Origin: Pseudomonas entomophila
GTDB taxonomy: Bacteria; Pseudomonadota; Gammaproteobacteria; Pseudomonadales; Pseudomonadaceae
DNA length: 64,000 bases
Assembly: GCF_018417595.1 (NCBI RefSeq)
Contig: NZ_CP070982.1
Coordinates: 3,802,001-3,866,000 of the forward strand
Direction of reading: 5' to 3'
Positions 1 through 8,412 of the stretch are shown here, piece by piece. Position 1 is the stretch's first letter, and each line of letters starts with the position of its first letter. The notes beneath the pieces were generated by a model. The model made no database searches. It was not told the origin of the DNA and saw only the letters and a program-made list of their open reading frames with translations. A program made the translations under genes and the position numbers.

Positions 1-2
1 AC

Positions 3-1916
3 GACGGCGGCAACATCGGCTACCGCTTCGGCGGCTACGACAAGGGCGATGGCCGGCAGCGCAAACTCAGCGGCTGGAAGGGCTTCGCCCTGCCCAACGA
101 CGGTTTCCTCACCCTGGCCTTCGACGCCGGCAGCCAAGACCCGGCCAGCGACACCCGCGACGACAACCGGCTGTTCTACCCCGGTTCCACCAGCACCAAT
201 ACTGCGCGCGAGCAGAACAACCGCTACCGCAACTGGCGCTGGGGCTCAGGCAATGTCTCGGACCAGTACAACTTCACCGCCAATGCCGAGATGGGCCTGG
301 GCGAAGGCCTCAGCGCCTATGGCTTGGCCACTTACGCGCACAAGAACACCGACGCCGAGAACTTCTTCGACCCGCCCACCACCCTGCGCAACAACTATGG
401 CAGCGTGGCCCTGGCCCGTTACCCGGACGGGCGCCTGCCGATCACCCGCTATGGCCTTGAGGACTATGCCGTCACCGGCGGGCTGCGCTACGAGGACGCA
501 ACCCTCGGCCACTTCGACCTGGCGCTGAACCACGGCAACAACCGCCTCGACTCCACCGACCGCGACGCCATCAACCCCAGCTGGGGCACCGCCAGCGCCT
601 CGACGATCCACACCGGCCGTCGCGAGGCCGACCAGACCAACCTTACATTGGACTGGACCCGCGACTTCGCCACCGACCTGCTGTTCAAGCCACTCACCTT
701 GTCCGCCGGCCTGGCCTGGCGCGAGGAGAACTACCAACTCACGGCCGGCGACGCCCAGGGCTGGCAGAACGGCCCCCTGTTCAACACCGTCGACCCACTG
801 ACCGGGCGGCGTATCCCCGGCTATTACTCGGGTATCACCCAGGTGGACGCCGCCTCGCTCGATCGCCGGGTGATCGGCGCCTATTTCGACCTCGAAGGGC
901 AGGTCACCGAGAAATTCCAGGCCGGCTTCGCCCTGCGCAGCGAGCACTACTCCGACTTCGGCGACACCACCAACGGCAAACTGTCGCTGCGCTACGACTT
1001 CACCCCCGAGTTCGCTGCCCGGGCCAGCGCCAGCACCGGCTACCGCGCACCTTCACTGGTGCAGTCGGGATTGTCGTCGTTCAGCGTGCAGGTGGTCGAG
1101 CAACCACCGGGCAGCGGCAACTGGGTCGAGGTGCAGCAGCGCACCCTGCGCGCCGACAGCCCCGAGGCACGGCTGCTCGGTGGCCAGGCGCTCAAGCCGG
1201 AGGAATCGACCAACTTCTCCGTGGGCCTGGTGTGGCGCCCGCTGCCCAACGCCTCGCTCACCGTCGACGCCTACCGGATCGACATCGACAACCGCATCAC
1301 CCTCTCCGACCAGTTGCCGGCCGCGGTGGTCGGGCCGATCTTCGCCGGTACGCCCTACGCCAACATCCAGAGCGCGGCGTTCTACACCAACATCGCCGAC
1401 ACCCGCACCGACGGCATCGAGCTGGCCGGGCACTACCAGCTCGACCTTGGTGCCTGGGGCCGGCTCGACCTCAACGGCGGCTATGCCCGTACCAACACCC
1501 GCATCACCGGGCTGGACGACGTGGGCGGCATCCCCGGCAACCAGATCATCGGCCGCAACACCCAAGGGCTGATCGAGGACGGCACGCCCAAGGACAAACT
1601 CACCCTGGGCGCCAACTGGCTGTATGACGGCTGGAGCGTGACCGTGGCCCAGCGCCGTTATGGCGAGTGGCAGAACCGCAACGCCGCCAACCCGTCCCTG
1701 GACCAGACCTTCGGTGCGCAGTGGGTGACCGACCTCGATGTGGCCTACCGCTTCGGCCTGGGGCTCACTTTGTCGGTGGGCGCGATCAACCTGTTCGACA
1801 GCCACCCGGACAAGCTCGAAGGCGCGCAGCTGTATGGCGTGCAGAAGTACTCGATCACCAGCCCCGAGGGCGCGCAGGGCGCGTTCTACTACACCAGCCT
1901 CAGCTACGATTTCTGA
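3..1916 (+). CDS. TonB-dependent outer-membrane receptor (5' end outside window)
   Basis: The reading frame is open from the first bases of the window, so only the C-terminal ~637 residues are present. They have the look of a TonB-dependent receptor beta-barrel: alternating aromatic/polar strands, a conserved-type stretch with ASTGYRAPSLVQ and a LKPEESTNFSVGLVW segment, an 'INLFDSHPDK' region, and a terminal strand ending in Phe (SLSYDF), as expected for BAM-dependent barrels. Such receptors take up ferric siderophores, cobalamin, sugars or organosulfur compounds through the outer membrane using TonB-ExbBD energy. The ABC importer genes that follow (2169-4479) suggest that receptor and importer handle the same substrate. 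The plug domain, signal peptide and any TonB box lie upstream, so the substrate cannot be assigned. Confidence 0.9.
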   Translation, partial: DGGNIGYRFGGYDKGDGRQRKLSGWKGFALPNDGFLTLAFDAGSQDPASDTRDDNRLFYPGSTSTNTAREQNNRYRNWRWGSGNVSDQYNFTANAEMGLGEGLSAYGLATYAHKNTDAENFFDPPTTLRNNYGSVALARYPDGRLPITRYGLEDYAVTGGLRYEDATLGHFDLALNHGNNRLDSTDRDAINPSWGTASASTIHTGRREADQTNLTLDWTRDFATDLLFKPLTLSAGLAWREENYQLTAGDAQGWQNGPLFNTVDPLTGRRIPGYYSGITQVDAASLDRRVIGAYFDLEGQVTEKFQAGFALRSEHYSDFGDTTNGKLSLRYDFTPEFAARASASTGYRAPSLVQSGLSSFSVQVVEQPPGSGNWVEVQQRTLRADSPEARLLGGQALKPEESTNFSVGLVWRPLPNASLTVDAYRIDIDNRITLSDQLPAAVVGPIFAGTPYANIQSAAFYTNIADTRTDGIELAGHYQLDLGAWGRLDLNGGYARTNTRITGLDDVGGIPGNQIIGRNTQGLIEDGTPKDKLTLGANWLYDGWSVTVAQRRYGEWQNRNAANPSLDQTFGAQWVTDLDVAYRFGLGLTLSVGAINLFDSHPDKLEGAQLYGVQKYSITSPEGAQGAFYYTSLSYDF

Positions 1917-1931
1917 TCCCCCGATACCCCG

Positions 1932-2020
1932 TAGGAGCCAGCCTTGCTGGCGAACCGCAACGCATCGTCATCAAGGCATACACCGCGTCGCGCCCTTCGC
2001 CAGCAAAGCTGGCTCCTCCA
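1932..2020. repeat. REP inverted pair (GGAGCCAGC family)
   Basis: Two oppositely oriented copies of a palindromic unit (GGAGCCAGCCTTGCTGGCGAA at 1934-1954 and its complement, one base different, at 1996-2016) lie just after the receptor stop codon. The arrangement is that of a BIME-type REP doublet and could also end transcription or protect the 3' end of the receptor mRNA. It belongs to a different sequence family from the GGAGCGGCTTCAGCC REPs further along the window. Confidence 0.75.
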
Positions 2021-2168
2021 GAGGCCAGTGCTGACTCACTGCTTCTCTATCAACACTGCACTGCTGCCCTGCCAACACGCCCATCCGATCTCGCCCGGAA
2101 TCACGGCCCGCCGCCGCTGGCACAGCTCTTGCGATACCCCATTACCACCCGCCACCCCAAGGCCCGCC

Positions 2169-2930
2169 ATGCACCCGCTGAACGCCCTCACCTGGCTGAT
2201 TTCCCCCCTCGCCCTGCTCGCCCTGTGGGCCGGGGTCGCCGCCGCCGGGCTGTTCCCGGCCAACCTGCTGGTGCCGCCGCTGGAGGTCTGGCGCAGCTTC
2301 GCCGACCTGCTGGCCACCGGCGAGCTGCAGGAGCACCTGCTCGGCAGCCTGTCGCGCCTGAGCCTGGGCTTTGCCGGTGGCGCCCTGGCCGGCCTGGCGT
2401 TCGGCACCGCCATGGCCCTGTCGCGCACGGTGGAGGCCTACTGCTCGCCGCTGTTCCACACCCTGCGCCAGGTCCCCAGCATCGCCCTGATCCCGATGCT
2501 GGTCCTGCTGCTGGGCATCGACGAGACGTTCAAGGTGGTCATCGTCGCCAAGACCGCGTTCTTCCCCGTGGCCCTGGCTACCGTCGAAGGCATCCGCGCC
2601 ATCCCGCGCAACCATTTCGAGGTGGCCGCAGTGTACCGCCTGCCCTGGCCGACCCTGGTCGGGCGCATCGCCCTGCCCGCGGCGGTACCGGCCATCGTCA
2701 CCGGCATCCGCGTCGCCCTGACCCGCGCCTGGGTGGTGCTGGTGGCCTGCGAGCTGCTGGCCGCCGACAGCGGCCTGGGGCAGATGATCGAGATGGGTCG
2801 GCAGATGCTGCGTATCGATGTGGTGATGGTCGGCGTGGTGCTCACCGGGATGATCGGCTTTACCCTGGACTTCACCTTGCGTCGCCTGGAACGGCGTCTG
2901 TCCAGTTGGCAAACGGTCGGGAGGTCGTGA
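2169..2930 (+). CDS. ABC transporter permease, SsuC/TauC type
   Basis: A 253-residue inner-membrane permease with about six hydrophobic segments. The EAA-type cytoplasmic loop that contacts the ATPase is seen in 'EGIRAIPRNHFEVAAVYRLPW' and the following PAAVPAIVTGIR, typical of the binding-protein-dependent importers for sulfonates, taurine, nitrate/cyanate and related anions. The start at 2169 is chosen because the protein then begins with the usual short N-terminus before the first membrane helix; the frame stays open upstream but gives a non-family sequence. The stop overlaps the start of the next permease gene by one base, so the two are translationally coupled. The substrate is unknown; no periplasmic binding-protein gene is visible, and it may lie upstream of the window. 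Confidence 0.88.
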   Translation: MHPLNALTWLISPLALLALWAGVAAAGLFPANLLVPPLEVWRSFADLLATGELQEHLLGSLSRLSLGFAGGALAGLAFGTAMALSRTVEAYCSPLFHTLRQVPSIALIPMLVLLLGIDETFKVVIVAKTAFFPVALATVEGIRAIPRNHFEVAAVYRLPWPTLVGRIALPAAVPAIVTGIRVALTRAWVVLVACELLAADSGLGQMIEMGRQMLRIDVVMVGVVLTGMIGFTLDFTLRRLERRLSSWQTVGRS

Positions 2931-3676
2931 TGAAACTGCGCGGTCTAGTGTTGCCGTTGCTGCTGATCACAGCCTGGGAATACGCCTCACGCCAGGATGC
3001 CGTGGGGGCCTACGCCTTCGTCCCGCTGTCGTTGATCGGTGGCGCCTTCATCGAACTGCTGGGCAACGGCGAGCTGCTGGTGAACCTGCTGGCGAGCCTC
3101 GCACGCACCAGCATCGGTTTGCTGCTGGGGATCCTCGTCGGCGTCGGCCTGGGTGCGCTGATGGCGCTTTCACCGCTGGCCAACCGCCTGATCGCTCCGC
3201 TGTTCCACGCCCTGCGCCAGGTGCCGATGCTCGGCTGGATTCCGCTGATCGCGCTGTGGCTGGGCAATGGCGAAGCCTCCAAGCTGCTCATCGTCAGCCT
3301 GGCGGCGTTCTACCCGATGGTGCTCAACACCTTCGAAGGCCTGCGCCAGGTCGACACCCGCCACCGCGAGGTCGGCCAGGTGCTGGCCCTCGACCGCTGG
3401 CAGCAACTGCGCCTGGTGCTGCTGCCCGCCGCCCTGCCAAGCATCGCCACCGGCGTGCTGCAGGCCCTGGCCTTCGCCTGGGTCACGGCGGTGGGCAGCG
3501 AGCTGTTCCTCGCCTCCGGCGCCGGGCTCGGCAACTTGATGATGAATGCCGAGGCCGGGGCGCGCATGGAGATCATCGTGATCTGCGTGCTGTGCATCGG
3601 CCTGTGCGGCTACCTGATGACCTGGCTGTCCACCCTGCTCGCCCGCCGCCTGCTGCGCTGGCGCCCCACCCGTTGA
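2930..3676 (+). CDS. ABC transporter permease, SsuC/TauC type (second)
   Basis: A 248-residue multi-pass permease in the same family as its upstream neighbour. It has the EAA loop motif 'EGLRQVDTRHREVGQVLALDRWQQ' followed by LLPAALPSIATGVLQA, and ~6 predicted helices. The start at 2930 uses an ATG that overlaps the upstream TGA, with GGGAGG shortly before it as ribosome binding site. Two non-identical permease genes side by side imply a heterodimeric membrane domain, which is less common than the single SsuC/TauC homodimer. The ATPase gene follows 11 bases after the stop. Confidence 0.87.
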   Translation: MKLRGLVLPLLLITAWEYASRQDAVGAYAFVPLSLIGGAFIELLGNGELLVNLLASLARTSIGLLLGILVGVGLGALMALSPLANRLIAPLFHALRQVPMLGWIPLIALWLGNGEASKLLIVSLAAFYPMVLNTFEGLRQVDTRHREVGQVLALDRWQQLRLVLLPAALPSIATGVLQALAFAWVTAVGSELFLASGAGLGNLMMNAEAGARMEIIVICVLCIGLCGYLMTWLSTLLARRLLRWRPTR

Positions 3677-3687
3677 AAGGCCCGACC

Positions 3688-4479
3688 ATGAACGCGATCG
3701 CCCACTCCTTTACCGCCCACGTGCAGACCGGCGCGCTGAGCATCCGCAACCTGAGCAAGACCTACCCGCTCAAAGGCCAGGATGTGCCGGTGCTGCAAGG
3801 TATCGACCTGGATATCCACCCGGGCGAGTTCGTCAGCATTCTCGGCGCCAGCGGCTGTGGCAAATCCACCCTGCTACGCCTGATCGTCGGCCTCGACCCG
3901 GACTATCAAGGGCAGATCCTGCTCGACGGCCAGCCAGTGAGTGGGCCGGGCCTCGAACGTGGCATCGTGTTCCAGGACCATCGCCTGTTCCCCTGGATGA
4001 ACCTGTGGCAGAACATTGCCCTGGCGCTGAAGAACCACGACCTGCCTGCCGCCGAGAAAGCGCGGCGAGTCGACGAGCACATCGCCCTGGTCGGCCTGCA
4101 AGGTTACGAACACGCCTACCCGCACCAGCTTTCCGGTGGCATGGCCCAGCGTGGCGCCATCGCCCGGGCGCTGGTGAACAAGCCCAAGGTGCTGCTGCTC
4201 GACGAGCCGTTCGGCGCCCTCGACGCCCTGACCCGCGTGCGTCTGCAGCAGGAGCTGCAACGGATCTGGGTGCAGGAGCGCTGCACGGTGATCATGGTCA
4301 CCCACGATATCGAGGAGGCGCTGTATCTGGGTGACCGGGTGATCGTGATGGACGCCCACCCGGGGCGGATCGGCGAACAACTGCAGTTGGAGCTGCCCCA
4401 CCCGCGCGAACGCAACGATGGCCTGTTGCAGCACTACAAGCAGCGGCTGCTGGCGCAGTTGGTGGCCAAGCTGCCCTGA
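3688..4479 (+). CDS. ABC transporter ATP-binding protein, SsuB/TauB type
   Basis: A 263-residue nucleotide-binding subunit that would energise the two permeases encoded just upstream. Visible motifs are Walker A GASGCGKS (about residues 55-62), the Q-loop in FQDHRLFPW, the signature LSGGM, Walker B LLLDEPFGALD and the switch His in MVTHDIEEAL. DHRLFPW and the spacing are typical of the nitrate/sulfonate/taurine ATPase subfamily. The start at 3688 is the ATG right after the permease stop. The gene ends the operon; the next gene is on the opposite strand. Confidence 0.92.
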   Translation: MNAIAHSFTAHVQTGALSIRNLSKTYPLKGQDVPVLQGIDLDIHPGEFVSILGASGCGKSTLLRLIVGLDPDYQGQILLDGQPVSGPGLERGIVFQDHRLFPWMNLWQNIALALKNHDLPAAEKARRVDEHIALVGLQGYEHAYPHQLSGGMAQRGAIARALVNKPKVLLLDEPFGALDALTRVRLQQELQRIWVQERCTVIMVTHDIEEALYLGDRVIVMDAHPGRIGEQLQLELPHPRERNDGLLQHYKQRLLAQLVAKLP

Positions 4480-4646
4480 GCGCAGTGTCCTCGCTGCGCA
4501 TATCGGGGGAGCGCAGGCTGATCTGCTTGCGGGACGGCATGGGATGCACCTTTTGCGGCCGCCTCGATAGACAGGTTGCGCAGCGGCGCACGCGCGCCCG
4601 TACGCGACCTGTCACTCATGACAACGGCGTGACGAGCCCGGCGCGG

Positions 4647-6524
4647 TCACGTCCCCGCACGCTCGGCCACCCGTGGCGGAATCCGCAACGCCTTGCCATC
4701 CGCGACCATCAGTTCCCGGTAACGCCGGTAGCTCTGCCGCGCCTTGTCCTGATCGCCAAGCCCCCAGTAGCTGTCCGCCAGGTTCAGGTGGGCGACGATA
4801 CGCTGCGGATCCGCCGCGACGACTCGCTCGAGCAGGATCCGCGCCTGCTCGAAATGGCCGGCTTCGGCAAACAGGAAGGCCAGGTCGTTGGACCAGCCCA
4901 ACCGGTCGGCGTAGAAGAAGCGTTCGACCACGTAACGCTCCAGATCGCAATTGGCCTCGCCACCGATGATGCCCAGCGCGCCCAGTTGGCGCTCGAGGCC
5001 CGCCAGGTCGCCCTTGCGGTAACTGGCCAGGGCCGCAGTGGCGGACTGCTCGAGGTCGACCGGCAACACCTTGAAGGGCTCGTTGGCCGCCTGCAGTTGT
5101 GGGTAGGCCGCCTTGAGGTCGTGGAAGGCCCGGGTGCCGTCGAAGTCCTTGAGCCGCTGGTGCAATGCAAGGGCCGATTCGACGAAGTAGGTACTGGTGA
5201 AGGTCTGCCCACACTGATAGCGGTTGGTGTTGAGCAGCACACCGAACAGCTGGATGTCTTCACGCTTGGGGGTGTAGCCGAAGATCAGGTTGTAGTTGAA
5301 GCTGTCGTTGCTCGCTTCCCGCGTGCTCAGCACGATCACGTCGCCGCGCAGGGTCATGTTCAAGCGCACGGCATGCGGCTTGCCCTCGACACCGGAAACG
5401 GTCAGTGCACCACGCCTGGGCTGCACCACCGCCACGTCGAAGCCGTCGAAACGGCCTGGGTTCGACGTGCTGGCAATGGCCGGCAAGGCTTTGAAAGCAT
5501 CGAGCGCTTCTTCGACATAGTCGCTGTTGGCGTAGTAGGCAGTCAGGGTTTTGACCTGGTTGCCCGCATCGGCGATGACCAGCCGCTCATCATCGCGCTT
5601 GCCGGTGAGGTGCATGGGGAGCACCGTCGAATCTTGCTGGCTGCCATGTTTGGCCAGCCACTCGGCCAATGCATCGGCGCCCGGCTTGCCGGCGAGCTGG
5701 GCGGCCTTGGTCAACGCGGCGCGAGCTTTATCCGGTGCCTGGCAGGGCCGTTCGGAGGCGATCAGGCTGCTGCCTTCACAATAGAAATAAGCCAGCGAGA
5801 TCCACTCTTCAGGGTCGGCCTTGGCCGCCGCCATGAACAACGCCTCGGTGCGGGCGAACCCCAGGTACGGCGCCATCTGCGACATGCTCAGGCCCGCGGC
5901 GCGGCGGCTGAGGACAGGGTCGCCCGAGGCTGCCGCGCACACGTAGTTCTCGATACCGGCCTCGAACAGCTCCCGCGTGGGGAGGTACTCCTCCCTTGCC
6001 CCGAGCCCGGTGAACACCTCGGCCCTGGCGGCGCAGCGTTTCTCTTCGGGGGTATTGCCCAACTGCTGCGCAAGGTCGCGCGCCTGCGGCTCGTACGACC
6101 AGTCCTCGACGGTGGTCAAGGTCCAGCACCCCTGCTCGCGGAAACGGTACGCCTTGATCGCATTCAGGCCCTGGCGCTTGTCGATCACCTCGGCACTCTG
6201 CCCATCGACCCAGGACTGCACCTGATCGGACTCCAGGCCACGGGCATCGAACAGCGGATAGCCCAGGCCATCGCCCCGCGCCTTGGTGGTTACGGGGCCG
6301 ATGCCCTCCGCAGTCGGCGCCAGGCGCAACAAATCGACCTCCGGCGCGACGAACGCACGCTGCAAGGCCGGGTCATGGGCATAGGCACGCAGGAAAGCCG
6401 CGAAGTCACCGGACGGGCAAACGGCCGGAGGCTCCCCGGCCTGGACCAGTCCGGGAAGCAGCGCGAAGACGGCCGCGCTTAACAGGAAGTGCACGCCGCC
6501 ACGGCGCATGCCAGGAAACTGCAT
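4647..6524 (-). CDS. secreted protein of unknown function with C-terminal TPR-like repeat
   Basis: A 625-residue protein I cannot assign to a known function. The N-terminus carries a signal peptide (arginines, then a LLSAAVFALLPGLVQAG hydrophobic core) giving a mature protein starting near GEPPAVCPSG, so it should be periplasmic or exported. Eight or more Cys are scattered through it, consistent with disulfides. The middle resembles repeat-type helical proteins, and the last ~70 residues (FEQARILLERVVAADPQRIVAHLNLADSYWGLGDQDKARQ) match the spacing of one TPR motif. The start at 6524 is preceded by AAGGAT eight bases upstream; an in-frame ATG five codons later is an alternative. It is a single-gene unit divergent from nhaA and convergent with the ABC operon. 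Confidence 0.7.
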   Translation of the reverse strand: MQFPGMRRGGVHFLLSAAVFALLPGLVQAGEPPAVCPSGDFAAFLRAYAHDPALQRAFVAPEVDLLRLAPTAEGIGPVTTKARGDGLGYPLFDARGLESDQVQSWVDGQSAEVIDKRQGLNAIKAYRFREQGCWTLTTVEDWSYEPQARDLAQQLGNTPEEKRCAARAEVFTGLGAREEYLPTRELFEAGIENYVCAAASGDPVLSRRAAGLSMSQMAPYLGFARTEALFMAAAKADPEEWISLAYFYCEGSSLIASERPCQAPDKARAALTKAAQLAGKPGADALAEWLAKHGSQQDSTVLPMHLTGKRDDERLVIADAGNQVKTLTAYYANSDYVEEALDAFKALPAIASTSNPGRFDGFDVAVVQPRRGALTVSGVEGKPHAVRLNMTLRGDVIVLSTREASNDSFNYNLIFGYTPKREDIQLFGVLLNTNRYQCGQTFTSTYFVESALALHQRLKDFDGTRAFHDLKAAYPQLQAANEPFKVLPVDLEQSATAALASYRKGDLAGLERQLGALGIIGGEANCDLERYVVERFFYADRLGWSNDLAFLFAEAGHFEQARILLERVVAADPQRIVAHLNLADSYWGLGDQDKARQSYRRYRELMVADGKALRIPPRVAERAGT

Positions 6525-7030
6525 GGATCAATATCCTTATCAAAAACACCAGGCGCCTTGCTATGCGTGTGGGCGACTGCTTGGGGGCGCGATGATACTC
6601 CGTCCGGGTACCTTGCGGCGTCCCCATTCAGCCCAGCCGGCGCGGCCGTGCATGAGCAGGCGTCGTACCCCCCGGCAGGGTGGCACGCGCGATTGGCAAC
6701 ATTTGGACGCAAAATTACAGCGCATCCCTTCGTTCGCATCGCTAGAATGGCCGCCTGGCGTGTGCTGCGTGCGCCCGGGAGCCCTTCCCGAATACGGAGA
6801 ACATTCATTTGTTTTCCGTGAGATCCGTCCATGTTGCACGCATGCCTCCATTCCCCATGGCCCTTCCCTGCCCGTGACTGCACGGCGTGGGTTGTTGCGC
6901 CGCGTTTCCCATCCTTCTGCTCGCCCTTGCGCGCAATGGTCCATGCTGCATGGAGCCATGGTTTCGCCGTGCCTGTCGCACGCCGCGTCACTGCCTGCGC
7001 GAGTGCGACGTCATGAACGAGGACCGCTAC
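6525..7030. promoter_or_regulatory. intergenic region with long structured nhaA leader
   Basis: This ~500-base region separates the divergent 4647-6524 gene and nhaA and holds no convincing gene. The nhaA side contains several strong hairpins. One perfect stem, TCCATG/CATGGA with a CTG loop, is at 6940-6954. Another, GTCGCAC/GTGCGAC, at 6975-7009 has a nested CGCG/CGCG stem and ends a few bases before the first possible nhaA ATG (7013) and just upstream of the ribosome binding site for the preferred ATG (7031). The layout would suit a cation-sensing RNA switch that hides the translation start, but I cannot match it to a known consensus by eye. Confidence 0.45.
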
Positions 7031-8233
7031 ATGAATGCATCCCTGCACCCTCTCAAGCAGCCTTCGATGCTGCGCCAACTGCTGGCCACCGAAGCGGCCG
7101 GCGGCGTGTTGCTGATGTTCACCGCCGCCCTGGCCATCATCATCGCCAACAGCCCCTGGGCCAGCGCCTACCAGCACCTGCTGCACCTGCCGGTCGGCCC
7201 GGTAATGACCGACAAGCTCGGCCCGATGACCGTGCATATGTGGATCAACGATGGCCTGATGGCGATCTTCTTCCTGCTGGTGGGCCTGGAGATCAAGCGC
7301 GAGCTGGTCGACGGCCGCCTGTCCAGCTGGGAGCAACGCCGCCTGCCAGCCTTGCCGGCGCTGATGGGCATGGCCGTGCCCGCCCTGATCTACCTGGCCG
7401 TCTCCCGCGGCGAGCCTGGGCTGGCCGGTGGCTGGGCGATTCCCGCCGCCACCGACATCGCCTTTGCCGTCGGCGCCCTGGCGCTGCTCGGCAAGCATGC
7501 GCCGCTGTCGCTGAAAGTGATGCTGGTTTCGGTGGCGATCATCGACGACATGGGCGCGGTGGCGATCATCGCGGTGTTCTACACCTCGTCGATCAACCTG
7601 CTGGCGCTGGCCGGCGCCGCCGGCATCGTCGCCGTACTGCTGGCTTTCAACCGCCTGCGCGTGGTGGCCCTGTGGCCGTACCTGATCGGTGTCGCCGCGC
7701 TGTGGTACGTCACCCTGCTGTCGGGCGTGCACGCCACCATCGCCGGCGTGGTCGGCGCGCTGCTGATCCCCTACAGCGCCGGTAGCGGTGCCGAGCGCGA
7801 AGCCAGCCCGCTGCTCAAGCTGGAGCACGGCCTGGCCCCCTGGGTGGGCTTCCTGATCGTCCCGGTGTTCGGTTTCGCCAATGCCGGCGTGTCGTTCGGC
7901 GACCTGGGCTGGAGCGACATCTTCGCCCCGCTGCCGCTGGCCATCGCCCTGGGCCTGCTGCTGGGCAAGCAGCTGGGGGTGTTCGCTGGCGTGCTGCTGG
8001 CGGTGAAGAGCGGCCTGGCCAGCAAGCCCCGTGGCGCCAGCTGGTTGCAGATCTATGGCGTGGCGATGCTGTGCGGTATCGGCTTCACCATGAGCCTGTT
8101 CATCGGCGAACTGGCCTTCCCGGGCCAGGCTGAGAAGATCGACGCCGCCAAGATCGGTATCTTGCTGGGGTCGCTGTTGTCGGCGGTGATTGCCTGCCTG
8201 ATCCTGCGCTTTGCGCCCAAGCAGGCGGAATAA
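7031..8233 (+). CDS. nhaA: Na+/H+ antiporter NhaA
   Basis: A 400-residue inner-membrane sodium/proton antiporter that exports Na+ (and Li+) in exchange for protons, used in pH and sodium homeostasis. Family hallmarks are the N-terminal ATEAAGGVLLM segment, the 'MTVHMWINDGLMAIFFLLVGLEIKRELVDG' region and the ion-binding double aspartate in 'VAIIDDMGAVAIIA', plus PAATDIAFA and CGIGFTMSLFIG. About 11-12 hydrophobic segments are present. The ATG at 7031 is preferred because GAGG lies eight bases upstream; an in-frame ATG at 7013 would add six residues. The gene is monocistronic and ends at a REP-like hairpin (8238-8274). Confidence 0.95.
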   Translation: MNASLHPLKQPSMLRQLLATEAAGGVLLMFTAALAIIIANSPWASAYQHLLHLPVGPVMTDKLGPMTVHMWINDGLMAIFFLLVGLEIKRELVDGRLSSWEQRRLPALPALMGMAVPALIYLAVSRGEPGLAGGWAIPAATDIAFAVGALALLGKHAPLSLKVMLVSVAIIDDMGAVAIIAVFYTSSINLLALAGAAGIVAVLLAFNRLRVVALWPYLIGVAALWYVTLLSGVHATIAGVVGALLIPYSAGSGAEREASPLLKLEHGLAPWVGFLIVPVFGFANAGVSFGDLGWSDIFAPLPLAIALGLLLGKQLGVFAGVLLAVKSGLASKPRGASWLQIYGVAMLCGIGFTMSLFIGELAFPGQAEKIDAAKIGILLGSLLSAVIACLILRFAPKQAE

Positions 8234-8237
8234 CGGA

Positions 8238-8274
8238 AAGCCCGCTCCCGCAAATCAGGCGTGGGAGCGGGCTT
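8238..8274 (+). terminator. REP-like hairpin after nhaA, probable terminator
   Basis: AAGCCCGCTCCC (8238-8249) and GGGAGCGGGCTT (8263-8274) form a perfect 12-bp stem five bases downstream of the nhaA stop. There is no T-run, so it may act as a REP-type stabiliser as much as a terminator. Its right half is part of a 41-bp sequence repeated at 13158-13198. Confidence 0.55.
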
Positions 8275-8291
8275 GCCCCGCGATTGAACAC
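8251..8291 (+). repeat. 41-bp direct repeat, copy 1 (left of NEL gene)
   Basis: The 41 bases at 8251-8291 recur at 13158-13198 in the same orientation with only two differences. The core is GTGGGAGCGGGCTTGCCC, a REP family found throughout P. putida-group genomes. The two copies bracket the 4.5-kb NEL effector gene. Confidence 0.8.
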
Positions 8292-8334
8292 ACCTCAGCC
8301 CCGAACGATCGACACCCCGCCACCGTCCAACTCA

Positions 8335-8406
8335 TCCAGAATTGGTTGAGTTCGTCCTGGCGACGGGCCGTGAGCACGAGCTGCGCGCCGTACCTAGCGG
8401 CACCCT
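8335..8406 (-). pseudogene. possible short-chain dehydrogenase remnant
   Basis: On the minus strand a stretch of about 20 codons reads GAARYGAQLVLTARRQDELNQ, which resembles the beta2 end and following helix of the Rossmann fold in SDR-family oxidoreductases (xxGAxLVLTARRxDEL). Neither the upstream glycine-rich motif nor any downstream SDR sequence is present, and the frame runs into unrelated sequence, so this is at most a decayed fragment. It lies between the left direct repeat and the stop codon of the NEL gene. The match is short and could be chance. Confidence 0.3.
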
Positions 8407-8412
8407 GCGCTC

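Noticed and set aside
4485..6482. Open frame of 665 codons on the plus strand opposite the 4647-6524 gene
   Set aside because: The minus-strand protein has a signal peptide, ribosome binding site and a TPR-like motif; the plus-strand text has none.
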